Shown here in pieces: positions 26,146 through 34,947 of a DNA stretch of 64,000 bases. The translations under genes and the position numbers were made by a program. The DNA comes from Limnohabitans sp. (lineage in GTDB: Bacteria > Pseudomonadota > Gammaproteobacteria > Burkholderiales > Burkholderiaceae_C). Location: the NCBI GenBank assembly GCA_030158125.1, contig JAOATL010000004.1:248001-312000 (forward strand). The letters run 5' to 3'. The notes under the pieces are model-generated. The model had not been told where the DNA came from. It made no database searches and saw only the letters and a program-made list of their open reading frames with translations. Each line of letters starts with the position of its first letter. Positions within the stretch are counted from its first letter, which is position 1.

Positions 26146-27414
26146 TTAGCCAGCGCGTGTATGAACCACGCGTTGCGGATATGGAATTTCAATGCCGTTG
26201 TTGTGCAGCAGTTGCAAAATACTGACATTGATTTCCGATTTCAGCGTGAGCAAGCCAGACTGCTGCTCGTCTACCCAGTAATGTGCTCCAAACTCAAGGC
26301 CATCGGCACCAAATGCGGTGAGGGTGACAAACGGCGCAGGATCTTTGAGCACGCGCGCTTGCGTCTCACAGGCTTGCGTTAACAGGCGCATCACCAAGTC
26401 GACCTGACTGCCATAGGCCACAGACACCGAGGTACTTTGCAAAACCCGCGAATCGGCCAATGACAAATTCTCTACGCGGCTGTTAATGAGCATCTCATTG
26501 GGCACAATCGATTCACGGCCCGTTGGCGCCCGGATGACGGTGTAGCGGGCTTTGATGTCGGTCACACGGCCTTCAAAACCATCCACCTTGACACTGTCGC
26601 CAATGCGCATGCTGCGCTCGGCCAAAATCACAAAACCACTGACGTAATTGGCGGCCAACTTTTGCAAGCCAAAGCCAATGCCCACACCCACTGCCCCCCC
26701 CAGCACAGACAAGGCTGTGAGGTCGATGCCCACCGCTGACAAAGACACCATCAGGCCCACAAACATCAACAAGGATGTGACGGCGTTGCTCACGGCCTTG
26801 CGCAATGACAATTCGCTGCCGGAAGAGGTTTTGAGCAAGCGCGCCTCAATGGCAGACGACACCCACAAAGTGAGCAACATCACCAAGCAAGCTGTCAAGC
26901 CGCCTTCGATCAGCGTACGAACAGAGAGGTGGGATGAGCCAACTTTCCAGTGAATTCGGTCCAACTCTTCCAGCACCAAAGGCAGCAAACCCGTCAACCA
27001 GAGCACGACCGCCCCCCAAGCCAACCAAGACAAACTGCGCTCGATGGGACGGACCCAAACGGCTTCTTTGAAGGCCACTTGCAACACTTTCACGCCCAAA
27101 CGGATGACGGCCAAAGACAAGCAAACAGGCAGCAAGAAATCAAACAACCACAACTGATGGGCCTTGGCCCACACGGTGCGCGTTGCAAATACCAAGCCCA
27201 ACAACAAACTTGGAAACATGACACCGTCGACCAACTTGCGCCCTAACAAGACCGACAACTCCCATTGCGGGGTAGACCTGCGCAATGCCCACACCAATGT
27301 CCAAGCCAAGCAGATACATGCCGCAAACAGCATCAACTCTTGCAATGCTTGGAACGAGTTCAATCGACTCCACCACAAAAGTGGATCGTTCATCATCAAT
27401 GGTGCTTGGGACAC
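26146..27414 (-). CDS. Mechanosensitive ion channel, MscS family
   Basis: Inner-membrane channel that opens on membrane tension to release solutes after hypo-osmotic shock. The protein has 422 residues: about five N-terminal helices, then the pore helix with the MscS glycine/alanine pattern (VLGGAVGVGIGFGLQKLAAN, about residues 235-255). The cytoplasmic beta domain follows (MRIGDSVKVDGFEGRVTDI) and then the C-terminal alpha/beta domain. It is longer than E. coli MscS (286) and closer to the larger members with extra N-terminal helices. An ATG at 27393 is an alternative start. It is downstream of the histone-deacetylase-like gene on the same strand. Confidence 0.9.
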   Translation of the reverse strand: MSQAPLMMNDPLLWWSRLNSFQALQELMLFAACICLAWTLVWALRRSTPQWELSVLLGRKLVDGVMFPSLLLGLVFATRTVWAKAHQLWLFDFLLPVCLSLAVIRLGVKVLQVAFKEAVWVRPIERSLSWLAWGAVVLWLTGLLPLVLEELDRIHWKVGSSHLSVRTLIEGGLTACLVMLLTLWVSSAIEARLLKTSSGSELSLRKAVSNAVTSLLMFVGLMVSLSAVGIDLTALSVLGGAVGVGIGFGLQKLAANYVSGFVILAERSMRIGDSVKVDGFEGRVTDIKARYTVIRAPTGRESIVPNEMLINSRVENLSLADSRVLQSTSVSVAYGSQVDLVMRLLTQACETQARVLKDPAPFVTLTAFGADGLEFGAHYWVDEQQSGLLTLKSEINVSILQLLHNNGIEIPYPQRVVHTRAG

Positions 27415-27432
27415 AGTGCTATCTTTCTAAGT

Positions 27433-28386
27433 TTAGACGTCAGCCAATACTCGGATATGGGCTTCAACGCTTCGCGCCAAGGCGCTGAGGCTGTAGCCCC
27501 CCTCAAGGCAACTGACAATGCGGCCCTTGGCAGATTTAGCCGCGACATCCTTGATGCGCTGCGTGATCCACACGTAGTCTTGTTCGACCAAACCCAGCTG
27601 CCCCATGTCGTCTTCACGGTGTGCATCAAAGCCAGCGCTGATGAAAATCATTTCGGGTCGGTGTTCTTCCAAGCGTGGCATCCAGATCGTGTCAATCAGC
27701 TCCCGAATGTCCATGCCTTTTGTGTAAGCTGGCACAGGCAAATTGACCAAATTGGCATCGTGCCTGAGCGCCCCCCCCTCTGGATAGAACGGGTGTTGGT
27801 AAAAGCTGACCATCAGGATGCGGTCGTCGCCAGCCACAATGTCCTCGGTGCCATTGCCGTGGTGCACATCAAAGTCAACAATGGCCACTCGCTTAAGACC
27901 GTGTCGCTCTAGCGCGTACTTGGCAGCAATGGCCACGTTGTTAAAGAAACAAAAACCCATGGCCTTGTCGTGGCAGGCATGGTGTCCTGGTGGGCGAATG
28001 GCACAAAAAGCATTTTCTAATTCACCAGCCAGTACAGCATCGGTGGCCTCCAGTGCTGCGCCGGCAGAACGCAGTGCAGCCTTCCAAGTATGGGCATTGA
28101 TGGCAGTATCGGGGTCCAGGGCACTGTGTGCAGGACCGCCGGCTTGCATGTCTTCAATCAGGGCATCACTTAAGCCGCGCAAAGAGGCCACATACATGCG
28201 GTCGTGGGCTAGCTCTATGTCGGCCAGTGAGGCGGGTGCCGCCTCTTTTCGGGTCAGGGCATGGTCCAGGCCAGTTATCAGCAGCCTGTCTTCAATGGCG
28301 TCAAGGCGTTGTGGGCATTCGGGGTGCCCCTCGCCCATTTCATGAAGACGACAATCCGAATGTGTGAAATAGCCTGTAGCGCCCAT
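27433..28386 (-). CDS. Histone deacetylase family protein (acetylpolyamine amidohydrolase-like)
   Basis: Zinc-dependent amidohydrolase of 317 residues that removes acetyl groups from polyamines or protein lysines; bacterial targets are usually not known. The active site appears complete: PPGHH (135-136 His pair), zinc ligands in DFDVHHGNG (Asp171, Asp173, His175), Asp254 in SAGFDAHREDD, and the LEGGYSL loop near 294-300. The N-terminus (HPECPQRLDAI) is typical. The ATG at 28386 is the first in frame. It is divergent from mltB over 88 bp, and 18 bp upstream of the MscS gene. Confidence 0.92.
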   Translation of the reverse strand: MGATGYFTHSDCRLHEMGEGHPECPQRLDAIEDRLLITGLDHALTRKEAAPASLADIELAHDRMYVASLRGLSDALIEDMQAGGPAHSALDPDTAINAHTWKAALRSAGAALEATDAVLAGELENAFCAIRPPGHHACHDKAMGFCFFNNVAIAAKYALERHGLKRVAIVDFDVHHGNGTEDIVAGDDRILMVSFYQHPFYPEGGALRHDANLVNLPVPAYTKGMDIRELIDTIWMPRLEEHRPEMIFISAGFDAHREDDMGQLGLVEQDYVWITQRIKDVAAKSAKGRIVSCLEGGYSLSALARSVEAHIRVLADV

Positions 28387-28474
28387 GGATCACTTTGCAA
28401 TAGTACGGTTCGAATACCCAATGTTTCCAGCTTATCACGACAGCCCGTCCCAATTCAAAGGCTAAACTCAAGGG

Positions 28475-29566
28475 ATGCGCATTTTGTCGACCTTTTTAGC
28501 CCTTCTGCTCTTGTGTTTTTCATTGGGTGTGCACGCCGCTGACGCCAAGAAAAAGAGCAAATCTAAAACAGCCAAAGCCAGCACCGCAAACCCTGCAGCG
28601 GGTCCGTCCTACGCCAAACGCAAGGACGTGAACGAGTGGGCTGAGCAAATGGCGCAGGCCAACCAAATCGACGTCAAATGGGTCAAGGCGCAATTGGCAC
28701 AGGCTCATCTGATTCCCAGCATACCCAAGTTGATTTTGCCGCCCACCCAAATCAGCAAGAAAAACTGGAATGCCTATCAAGCGCGCTTCATTGAACCCAA
28801 ACGAGTTCAGGCAGGTGTGCAGTTTTGGAAAGAAAACCAGAGCACCTTGGATCGGGCAGAACAGACTTTTGGGGTTCCGCCTTGGCTGATTGTGGGCATC
28901 ATCGGTGTCGAAACTTTCTATGGCCAACACACAGGCAATTTTCGAACGTTGGATGCCCTGAGTACATTGACCTTTGACTTTCCCAAAGAACACCCTCGCG
29001 CCACAGAACGGCAGGCGTTTTTCTCCAAAGAACTGGCGCAGTTTTTAATGCTTGCGCACAAAGAAAAGGTCAAACCCACCAGCATCAAGGGCAGTTATGC
29101 CGGTGCGCTGGGATTGCCTCAATTCATGCCTTCCAGCTGGGCCAAGTTTGCAGTTGATTTTGATGGCGACCAACACATCGATTTGTTCGCCAACAAGGTG
29201 GATGTCATTGGCTCGGTGGCCAACTACTTCAAGGCATTTCAGTGGCAAAGCGGCATGCCTACCCACTACCCCGTGGCGTTCAATCGGGAACTGCTGGACA
29301 TGGACGCACTGATGGCGCCCGACATTTTGCCAAGCTTCAGCATCGCCAACTTCACGGCCAAAGGCGCTGTCATCGAAGGCGAAGCGCTTGCACACAAAGG
29401 CCCACTGGCTTTGATTGAATTGCTGAATGGCGATGACACGCCCAGTTATGTGGCTGGCACCGAAAATTTCTACGCCATCACGCGCTACAACTGGAGCAGT
29501 TATTACGCGATGGCAGTGATTGAGTTGGGGCAAGCAGTGGAAATCAAGATCAAAGCCAAACCTTGA
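28475..29566 (+). CDS. mltB: Lytic murein transglycosylase B
   Basis: Cleaves peptidoglycan glycan strands, leaving 1,6-anhydromuramic ends, during wall turnover. The protein has 363 residues with an N-terminal signal sequence (hydrophobic to about residue 20, cleavage expected after VHA), then a Lys/Ala-rich linker. The catalytic glutamate is Glu146 in VGIIGVETFYG, followed by GQHTGNFRTLDALSTL and the GALGLPQFMPSSW segment. No lipobox cysteine is seen at the signal end, so unlike E. coli MltB it is probably soluble in the periplasm. It converges with the alpha-E gene 60 bp away. Confidence 0.93.
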   Translation: MRILSTFLALLLLCFSLGVHAADAKKKSKSKTAKASTANPAAGPSYAKRKDVNEWAEQMAQANQIDVKWVKAQLAQAHLIPSIPKLILPPTQISKKNWNAYQARFIEPKRVQAGVQFWKENQSTLDRAEQTFGVPPWLIVGIIGVETFYGQHTGNFRTLDALSTLTFDFPKEHPRATERQAFFSKELAQFLMLAHKEKVKPTSIKGSYAGALGLPQFMPSSWAKFAVDFDGDQHIDLFANKVDVIGSVANYFKAFQWQSGMPTHYPVAFNRELLDMDALMAPDILPSFSIANFTAKGAVIEGEALAHKGPLALIELLNGDDTPSYVAGTENFYAITRYNWSSYYAMAVIELGQAVEIKIKAKP

Positions 29567-29626
29567 GCGGATGCTCCATGAATCTTCTCAACCTCAAAAA
29601 ATTAAATCTGACAAAGTGGACAGCCG

Positions 29627-30661
29627 TCAAACCTGTGGCATCAAAAACTCGCGGCTGATACGGCCGCCCAACACATTGACGCGCTCCAAGAACTGCGTGA
29701 GATAGGCGTGCAGGCCCGTGGCCAAAATTTCATCAATTCGGCCATAGGCCAAATCTGCACGCAATTTACCCGCATGTCGCAAAGTTTCGCTTTGCATGTT
29801 GTCTGTCACTGCTTCTAAATTGTTGACCACCTCGTTCAAACTGGCGTGCAGAGAACGCGGCATGTCGGGGCGCAAAATGAGCAATTCCGCAACGCGATCG
29901 GGGCGAATCACATCGCGGTAGACCTTGCGGTAAATTTCAAAGCCACTGACGCTGCGCAAGATGGCGCTCCAGTGATAGAAGTCAAACTCTTGCGAGCCAT
30001 CCAAACCTGCGTCCTGGGCCGGGACAAGGGTCTGTGCTTGCATTTGCGTCACTGAAACTGGGGACACAATGGGTGACACAGGCAATGCGCCGTATCGATC
30101 GTTTTGGCCCGCATGAAACTTCACATCGACCAAACGTGCGGTATTGTCGGCGCGCTCCAAGAAAGTCCCCAAACGCATGAAGTGCAAAGACTCATCCATC
30201 AACATGGTGCCCACCGTCACGCCACGCGACAGATGAGACCTGAACTTCACCCATTCAAAAAACTTACCGGGATCGGCATCAAACTCACCGGATCGAATCA
30301 TGCGATTGACTTCCAGCCAGGTTTGATTTTGCGTTTCCCACACTTCGGTGGTGAGTGCACCACGAACCGCCCGTGCGTTTTCTCGGGCAGCTCGTAAACA
30401 AGAAATGATCGAGGAGGGATTGTTGGGGTCCATCACCATGAACTGCATCACATGGTGCGGCGTGACCTCGCCATGCAACTGGGTATAGGCTGGAAGCAAC
30501 TCACTGATCGACAACAAACCTTCCCAACCCGATTGCACCGTGGCGCTGGACTGTGGCAACAAAGAAGTTTCATAACTCACATTCAACATGCGGGCGGTGT
30601 TTTCTGCGCGCTCGGTGTAGCGCGACATCCAGAACAAGTGATCAGCAGTTCGGCTTAGCAT
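29627..30661 (-). CDS. Alpha-E domain protein
   Basis: A 344-residue, mostly helical alpha-E (DUF403) domain protein, starting MLSRTADHLFWMSRYTERAE, which is the family signature. No enzymatic function is established. In many bacteria it is encoded next to a circularly permuted ATP-grasp and a transglutaminase-like protein, which together are predicted to make or modify a peptide. Here it lies 49 bp downstream of the ATP-grasp gene on the same strand. A second alpha-E domain is fused to an ATP-grasp in the plus-strand operon at 38401-41055, so the window holds two copies. Confidence 0.9.
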   Translation of the reverse strand: MLSRTADHLFWMSRYTERAENTARMLNVSYETSLLPQSSATVQSGWEGLLSISELLPAYTQLHGEVTPHHVMQFMVMDPNNPSSIISCLRAARENARAVRGALTTEVWETQNQTWLEVNRMIRSGEFDADPGKFFEWVKFRSHLSRGVTVGTMLMDESLHFMRLGTFLERADNTARLVDVKFHAGQNDRYGALPVSPIVSPVSVTQMQAQTLVPAQDAGLDGSQEFDFYHWSAILRSVSGFEIYRKVYRDVIRPDRVAELLILRPDMPRSLHASLNEVVNNLEAVTDNMQSETLRHAGKLRADLAYGRIDEILATGLHAYLTQFLERVNVLGGRISREFLMPQV

Positions 30662-30710
30662 GCGTCATCTTTCAAATTCTTAAAGTGTTTGCCTGGCAGT
30701 TGATTGCAGA

Positions 30711-32162
30711 TCAAGCCTGCAAGATCCAGGTGTCTTTGGTGCCGCCGCCCTGAGACGAATTGACCACCAAGGAGCCTTCTTTCAAAGCGACACGGGTTAG
30801 CCCACCTGGCACCATTTGCACGGTGCGGCCACTGAGCACAAAGGGCCGCAAATCGATGTGACGTGGCGCCACACCACTTTCAACATACGTGGGGCAACTC
30901 GACAAACTCAATGTCGGTTGCGCAATGTAGCCCGAAGGATTGGCCAACAAGGCTGCGCGAAAGTTTTCAATTTCGGCTTTGGTCGAGGCGGGTCCCACCA
31001 ACATGCCATAGCCGCCTGCACCGTGCACCTCTTTGACCACCAGGTCTTTCAAATTGGCCAGGGTGTAGGCCAAGTCGTCAGGCTTGCGGCACATGAAGGT
31101 GGGCACGTTGTTCAAAATGGGCTTTTCGCCCAAATAGAACTCGATCATTTGCGGCACGTAGGGGTAAATCGATTTGTCATCGGCCACACCGGTACCCACG
31201 GCATTGCAGATGGCCACATTGCCTGCACGGTATGCGTCCATCAATCCTGCGCAGCCCAATGTGGACGTGGGCCTGAACACTTGGGGGTCGAGAAAGTCGT
31301 CGTCAACACGGCGATAAATAACGTCGACTTTTTTCGGGCCGCGGGTGGTGCGCATGTACACAAACTGGTCTTTGACAAACAAGTCTTGACCTTCCACCAA
31401 CTCCACACCCATTTGCTGAGCCAAGAAGGCGTGCTCAAAATAAGCGCTGTTGTACATGCCAGGCGTCAGCACCACCACCGTGGGCTCTGCTGATGAAGCT
31501 GGACTTGAAGCCCGTAAAGTTTCTAAGAGCAAGTCAGGGTAGTGGGCCACAGGGGCGACACGGTGACGACTGAAAAGTTCAGGAAAGAGGCGCATCATCA
31601 TCTTGCGGTCTTCCAGCATGTAGCTCACGCCACTGGGCACCCGCAAGTTGTCTTCTAGTACGTAATACGCGCCCTCGCCTTGCGCATTGGGTGCGCGCAC
31701 AATGTCAATGCCACTGATGTGCGAATAAATTTGATGCGGCACATCCACCCCCATCATCTCGGGGCGAAACTGTGCATTGTTCAAAATTTGATCGGCCGGA
31801 ATGATGCCGGCTTTGATGATGTCTTGGTCGTGGTACACATCGTGAATGAACCGGTTCAGAGCAGTCACCCGCTGCACCAAGCCCTTCTCCATGCTTTGCC
31901 ACTCATGCGCCGGAATGATGCGAGGGATCAGGTCAAACGGAATGAGGCGTTCTGTGCCAGAGCCGTTTTCATCTTTGTCGCCATAAACAGCGAAGGTAAT
32001 GCCCACTCGCCGAAAAATCATTTCTGCTTCTTCGCGCCGCGCCAGCATGGAGCTGTCGGTTTGTCCTGCCAACCAATCGGCATAGGCTTTGTAATGGGCT
32101 CTGACAGGACTGCCGGGCTGGGTGGCCGACGCCTGACTGTACATTTCATCAAATTGCTGCAT
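30711..32162 (-). CDS. Circularly permuted type 2 ATP-grasp protein
   Basis: A 483-residue enzyme of the circularly permuted ATP-grasp family, which probably forms amide bonds between carboxylates and amines using ATP. Motifs include GITFAVYGDKDENGSGTERLI, VLEDNLRVPSGVSYMLEDR and HGAGGYGMLVGP, covering the permuted nucleotide site. No membrane or signal sequence is present. AGGAG precedes the ATG by about 9 bases. It is upstream of the alpha-E gene and 77 bp downstream of comEC on the same strand. Substrates are unknown; the conserved partnership with alpha-E and transglutaminase-like proteins is the main clue. Confidence 0.9.
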   Translation of the reverse strand: MQQFDEMYSQASATQPGSPVRAHYKAYADWLAGQTDSSMLARREEAEMIFRRVGITFAVYGDKDENGSGTERLIPFDLIPRIIPAHEWQSMEKGLVQRVTALNRFIHDVYHDQDIIKAGIIPADQILNNAQFRPEMMGVDVPHQIYSHISGIDIVRAPNAQGEGAYYVLEDNLRVPSGVSYMLEDRKMMMRLFPELFSRHRVAPVAHYPDLLLETLRASSPASSAEPTVVVLTPGMYNSAYFEHAFLAQQMGVELVEGQDLFVKDQFVYMRTTRGPKKVDVIYRRVDDDFLDPQVFRPTSTLGCAGLMDAYRAGNVAICNAVGTGVADDKSIYPYVPQMIEFYLGEKPILNNVPTFMCRKPDDLAYTLANLKDLVVKEVHGAGGYGMLVGPASTKAEIENFRAALLANPSGYIAQPTLSLSSCPTYVESGVAPRHIDLRPFVLSGRTVQMVPGGLTRVALKEGSLVVNSSQGGGTKDTWILQA

Positions 32163-32239
32163 CTGACTTCACTCCTGTTTCTTGAAAAGCAAGATGCATA
32201 CCCGCACCCACTCACACACCCTTGACGCACGCCATGGGC

Positions 32240-34846
32240 TTATGGCGCCTTGAAATGCCAGTAGCGTCGCCGCGTGTCACGCTCACAGTCTAGCCGTTGT
32301 GGGGAAAGGCTTTGCCAATAGGCGGCGCCACACACAGCCGAGCTGGCCAGGGGCACCTCCATTTGGGCATACCGCATGAGCACGCTTTCTGCAGGATGTC
32401 CATATCGATTGCGGTAGCCCGCCTGCACCATGGCCCACAGAGGCTTTAGCGTTTGCACAAATGCAGGTGTTGACGATGTTTGACTACCGTGATGCGGCAC
32501 CAACAAAAAATCAACCGATTTGAGCATTTGCGCTTGCAACAAAGCCGCCTCCTGAGGCGCCTCGATGTCGCCCACCAACAAAGCACTTGCACCGGTCATA
32601 TCATGCCCGCGCTGCGAATGTTGGTCTTGACTTGCATCAACTCGCAAAACACAACTGAGCCCGTTGGATGTTTTGGCAGCGGTGTAATCGGCAGGCGTTG
32701 GGTGCAACACTTCAAAGCGCACGCCATCCCACACCCACCACTCACCCGCAATGCAGCGATGAACATCTCGAAGGTGTGACAATGGATGGCCCTCCTCCAA
32801 TGAAGTCCAAAGTTCAGCCTGAAGGTGAGCCCGCAAAACTGATGCAGCACCCCCCGTGTGATCTGCGTCTCTGTGGCTCAACACCAAGCGGTCCAGAGGC
32901 GTGCCCAATCGAGCCATGAAGGGTACCAGCACGCGTTGGCCAGCATCTGCATCGTCGCCCCATTCAGGTCCTGTGTCATACAGCAAGGCATGGTGGGCGG
33001 TTCGCACCAATACAGCATTGCCTTGTCCAACATCGAGAGCCCATAGCTCAAACTGCCCCCATGCGGGGTGAGGCGATTGCCATACCAACACCGGTAAAAG
33101 CCAAAGCGCACCCCAACCACGCACCACCCAAGGCCATTGCTGAAAGCAGATCAAAGCGCCAAGCAGTGACAAAACAATGAGACTGAATGGTGGCTGTGCA
33201 AAGCTCAACACACCGGCCGGCCAAGTGGCCAGCCATGTCAGCGCGCTCACCAAGGGCTGACATGCCTCAGCCGCTACTTGCCAAAGTGGCTGCCACACCA
33301 AGCCGGCCAGCGCCAGGGGTGTGATGCACAACGTCACCCAAGGAATGGCCACCAGATTGGCCAACAAACCCGACACCGACAGTTGCCCAAAAAACAAAAT
33401 GGACAAAGGCGCCAAAGACACGGTCACCACCCATTGCGTCCGAGTCAGCGACTTCAAATGTTGCACAAAACGGGGGACTAGAATGAGGCGAAATGTGGCC
33501 CATCGCCCGTCTTGCACCATTTCGGTGTCTTGAACTGCCAACTTGGTGCGCACACTGAGTCCCCCTGGATCGGACAGTATCAGGGCACCCACGGCCACAA
33601 AGCTTAACCAAAAGCTGGCTTGAAGCAAGGCCCAGGGATCCCACAGTGCGATCGCCCACAAAGCCCCACCCCACACCCAATACCAAGGCCAACGCAAGCC
33701 CTGCCATCTGAGCAAACTCATCGTCAGCAGCATCAACATGGTCCTTTGGGCTGGCAAGCCCCAACCACAAAAGATGGCATAGGCACTGGCCAGCAAGACC
33801 CCTCCCAAAGAAGCCGCGAGAGGCGCAGGAATGCGCAAGCACAGCGAGCTTCCGTGCAGCGCAGCGGCGCGCCAGCCCCGCCCAATGAAGGCCGATACAA
33901 GCCAAGCAAGCATGGTGATGTGCAAGCCAGAAATGCTCATCAGATGCGCCACACCTGTGGCTCTGAAGGTTTGCCAATCCGCCTGGGTGATGGCCGCCTG
34001 ATCGCCCATCACCAAAGCAGCGATCAAACCTGCTGAAGATTGCGCTTGGCTGCTGCCATTTCGCAAGGCACGCTCAATTTGCAAGCGCACGTGTTGTCTC
34101 AATTGGTCTACTGGGTAGTGCCATGAGCTGCTGAGTTTGCGCGGTGCAAACTGTGATTTGCCAGCACGAACGCTGCCTGTGGCTTGAACACCCAATTCCC
34201 ACAAGCGCAACTCTTCATCAAAACCACCTGGATTCAAACTGCCGTGGGGCACCTTCAGCCGCACTTGAAACTGCCATTGATCCCCTGGGGTTAGCGTCTG
34301 CCAAAGGGGCAAGTCCAGGCTGGTGGGCGCATCCCATTCAGACCAAATGAGTTCAATCCATTGGGGTAGCTTTACCTCGGTCTCAGTGTTCACTTGAGTG
34401 GCATGCAGCACCCGACCTTTAAACTTAACACCCTTGTTGCCAAAGTGCGGCAACGACGCCACCTCCACCACCAAGCGCAAATCTTGTCCTTGCAAACCTG
34501 GATCCAAGGCGTTTTGCAATTGCAGCCAGCAGCGTGCATCGAGGGTGGACCATGACAGACAAAATGTCCCCATGCAAAGCACCAGTTTGAAAACCAAGGG
34601 TTGGCACACTAACCTGGCAACACGGTGTGCTGTGCAGTGACGTGCCAGTTCCAAGCTCAGAAAAGTCAGCGCACTGATCCCAAAGCCAAAGCGCCAAGCC
34701 AATGGCAACACATGGGACTGCTGCATCTGCAGCACCGTACCCAAGAGCCATGCCGACACCCACCAGGGTGCCAAGGACACAATCGGCCGCATGCTCAGAC
34801 TGCGCAAAATGCGCCAGCGCAGCAATCTGTGCCAGAAGCGACTCAT
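32240..34846 (-). CDS. comEC: DNA internalization-related competence protein ComEC/Rec2
   Basis: Inner-membrane channel that takes single-stranded DNA into the cytoplasm during natural transformation. The 868 residues comprise an N-terminal extracytoplasmic OB-like domain between early helices, the central competence domain with many helices (ATGVAHLMSISGLHITMLAW), and a C-terminal metallo-beta-lactamase-like domain around residue 655 (SHRDADHTGG). This is the full three-domain architecture. The ATG at 34846 has AAAGGA at proper spacing; an ATG at 34870 is possible but lacks a ribosome site. No other competence gene is nearby. It is divergent from the transglutaminase operon over about 100 bp. 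Confidence 0.93.
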   Translation of the reverse strand: MSRFWHRLLRWRILRSLSMRPIVSLAPWWVSAWLLGTVLQMQQSHVLPLAWRFGFGISALTFLSLELARHCTAHRVARLVCQPLVFKLVLCMGTFCLSWSTLDARCWLQLQNALDPGLQGQDLRLVVEVASLPHFGNKGVKFKGRVLHATQVNTETEVKLPQWIELIWSEWDAPTSLDLPLWQTLTPGDQWQFQVRLKVPHGSLNPGGFDEELRLWELGVQATGSVRAGKSQFAPRKLSSSWHYPVDQLRQHVRLQIERALRNGSSQAQSSAGLIAALVMGDQAAITQADWQTFRATGVAHLMSISGLHITMLAWLVSAFIGRGWRAAALHGSSLCLRIPAPLAASLGGVLLASAYAIFCGWGLPAQRTMLMLLTMSLLRWQGLRWPWYWVWGGALWAIALWDPWALLQASFWLSFVAVGALILSDPGGLSVRTKLAVQDTEMVQDGRWATFRLILVPRFVQHLKSLTRTQWVVTVSLAPLSILFFGQLSVSGLLANLVAIPWVTLCITPLALAGLVWQPLWQVAAEACQPLVSALTWLATWPAGVLSFAQPPFSLIVLSLLGALICFQQWPWVVRGWGALWLLPVLVWQSPHPAWGQFELWALDVGQGNAVLVRTAHHALLYDTGPEWGDDADAGQRVLVPFMARLGTPLDRLVLSHRDADHTGGAASVLRAHLQAELWTSLEEGHPLSHLRDVHRCIAGEWWVWDGVRFEVLHPTPADYTAAKTSNGLSCVLRVDASQDQHSQRGHDMTGASALLVGDIEAPQEAALLQAQMLKSVDFLLVPHHGSQTSSTPAFVQTLKPLWAMVQAGYRNRYGHPAESVLMRYAQMEVPLASSAVCGAAYWQSLSPQRLDCERDTRRRYWHFKAP

Positions 34847-34947
34847 GCCTGATCCTTTCTGCTGGGCCAAGCATGGCGCGGCTTTTGCTAGTTTAGACAG
34901 CCCGAGCTGCTATTTCGATGCAGCCGCTGTTGCGCTTACTTGCATTT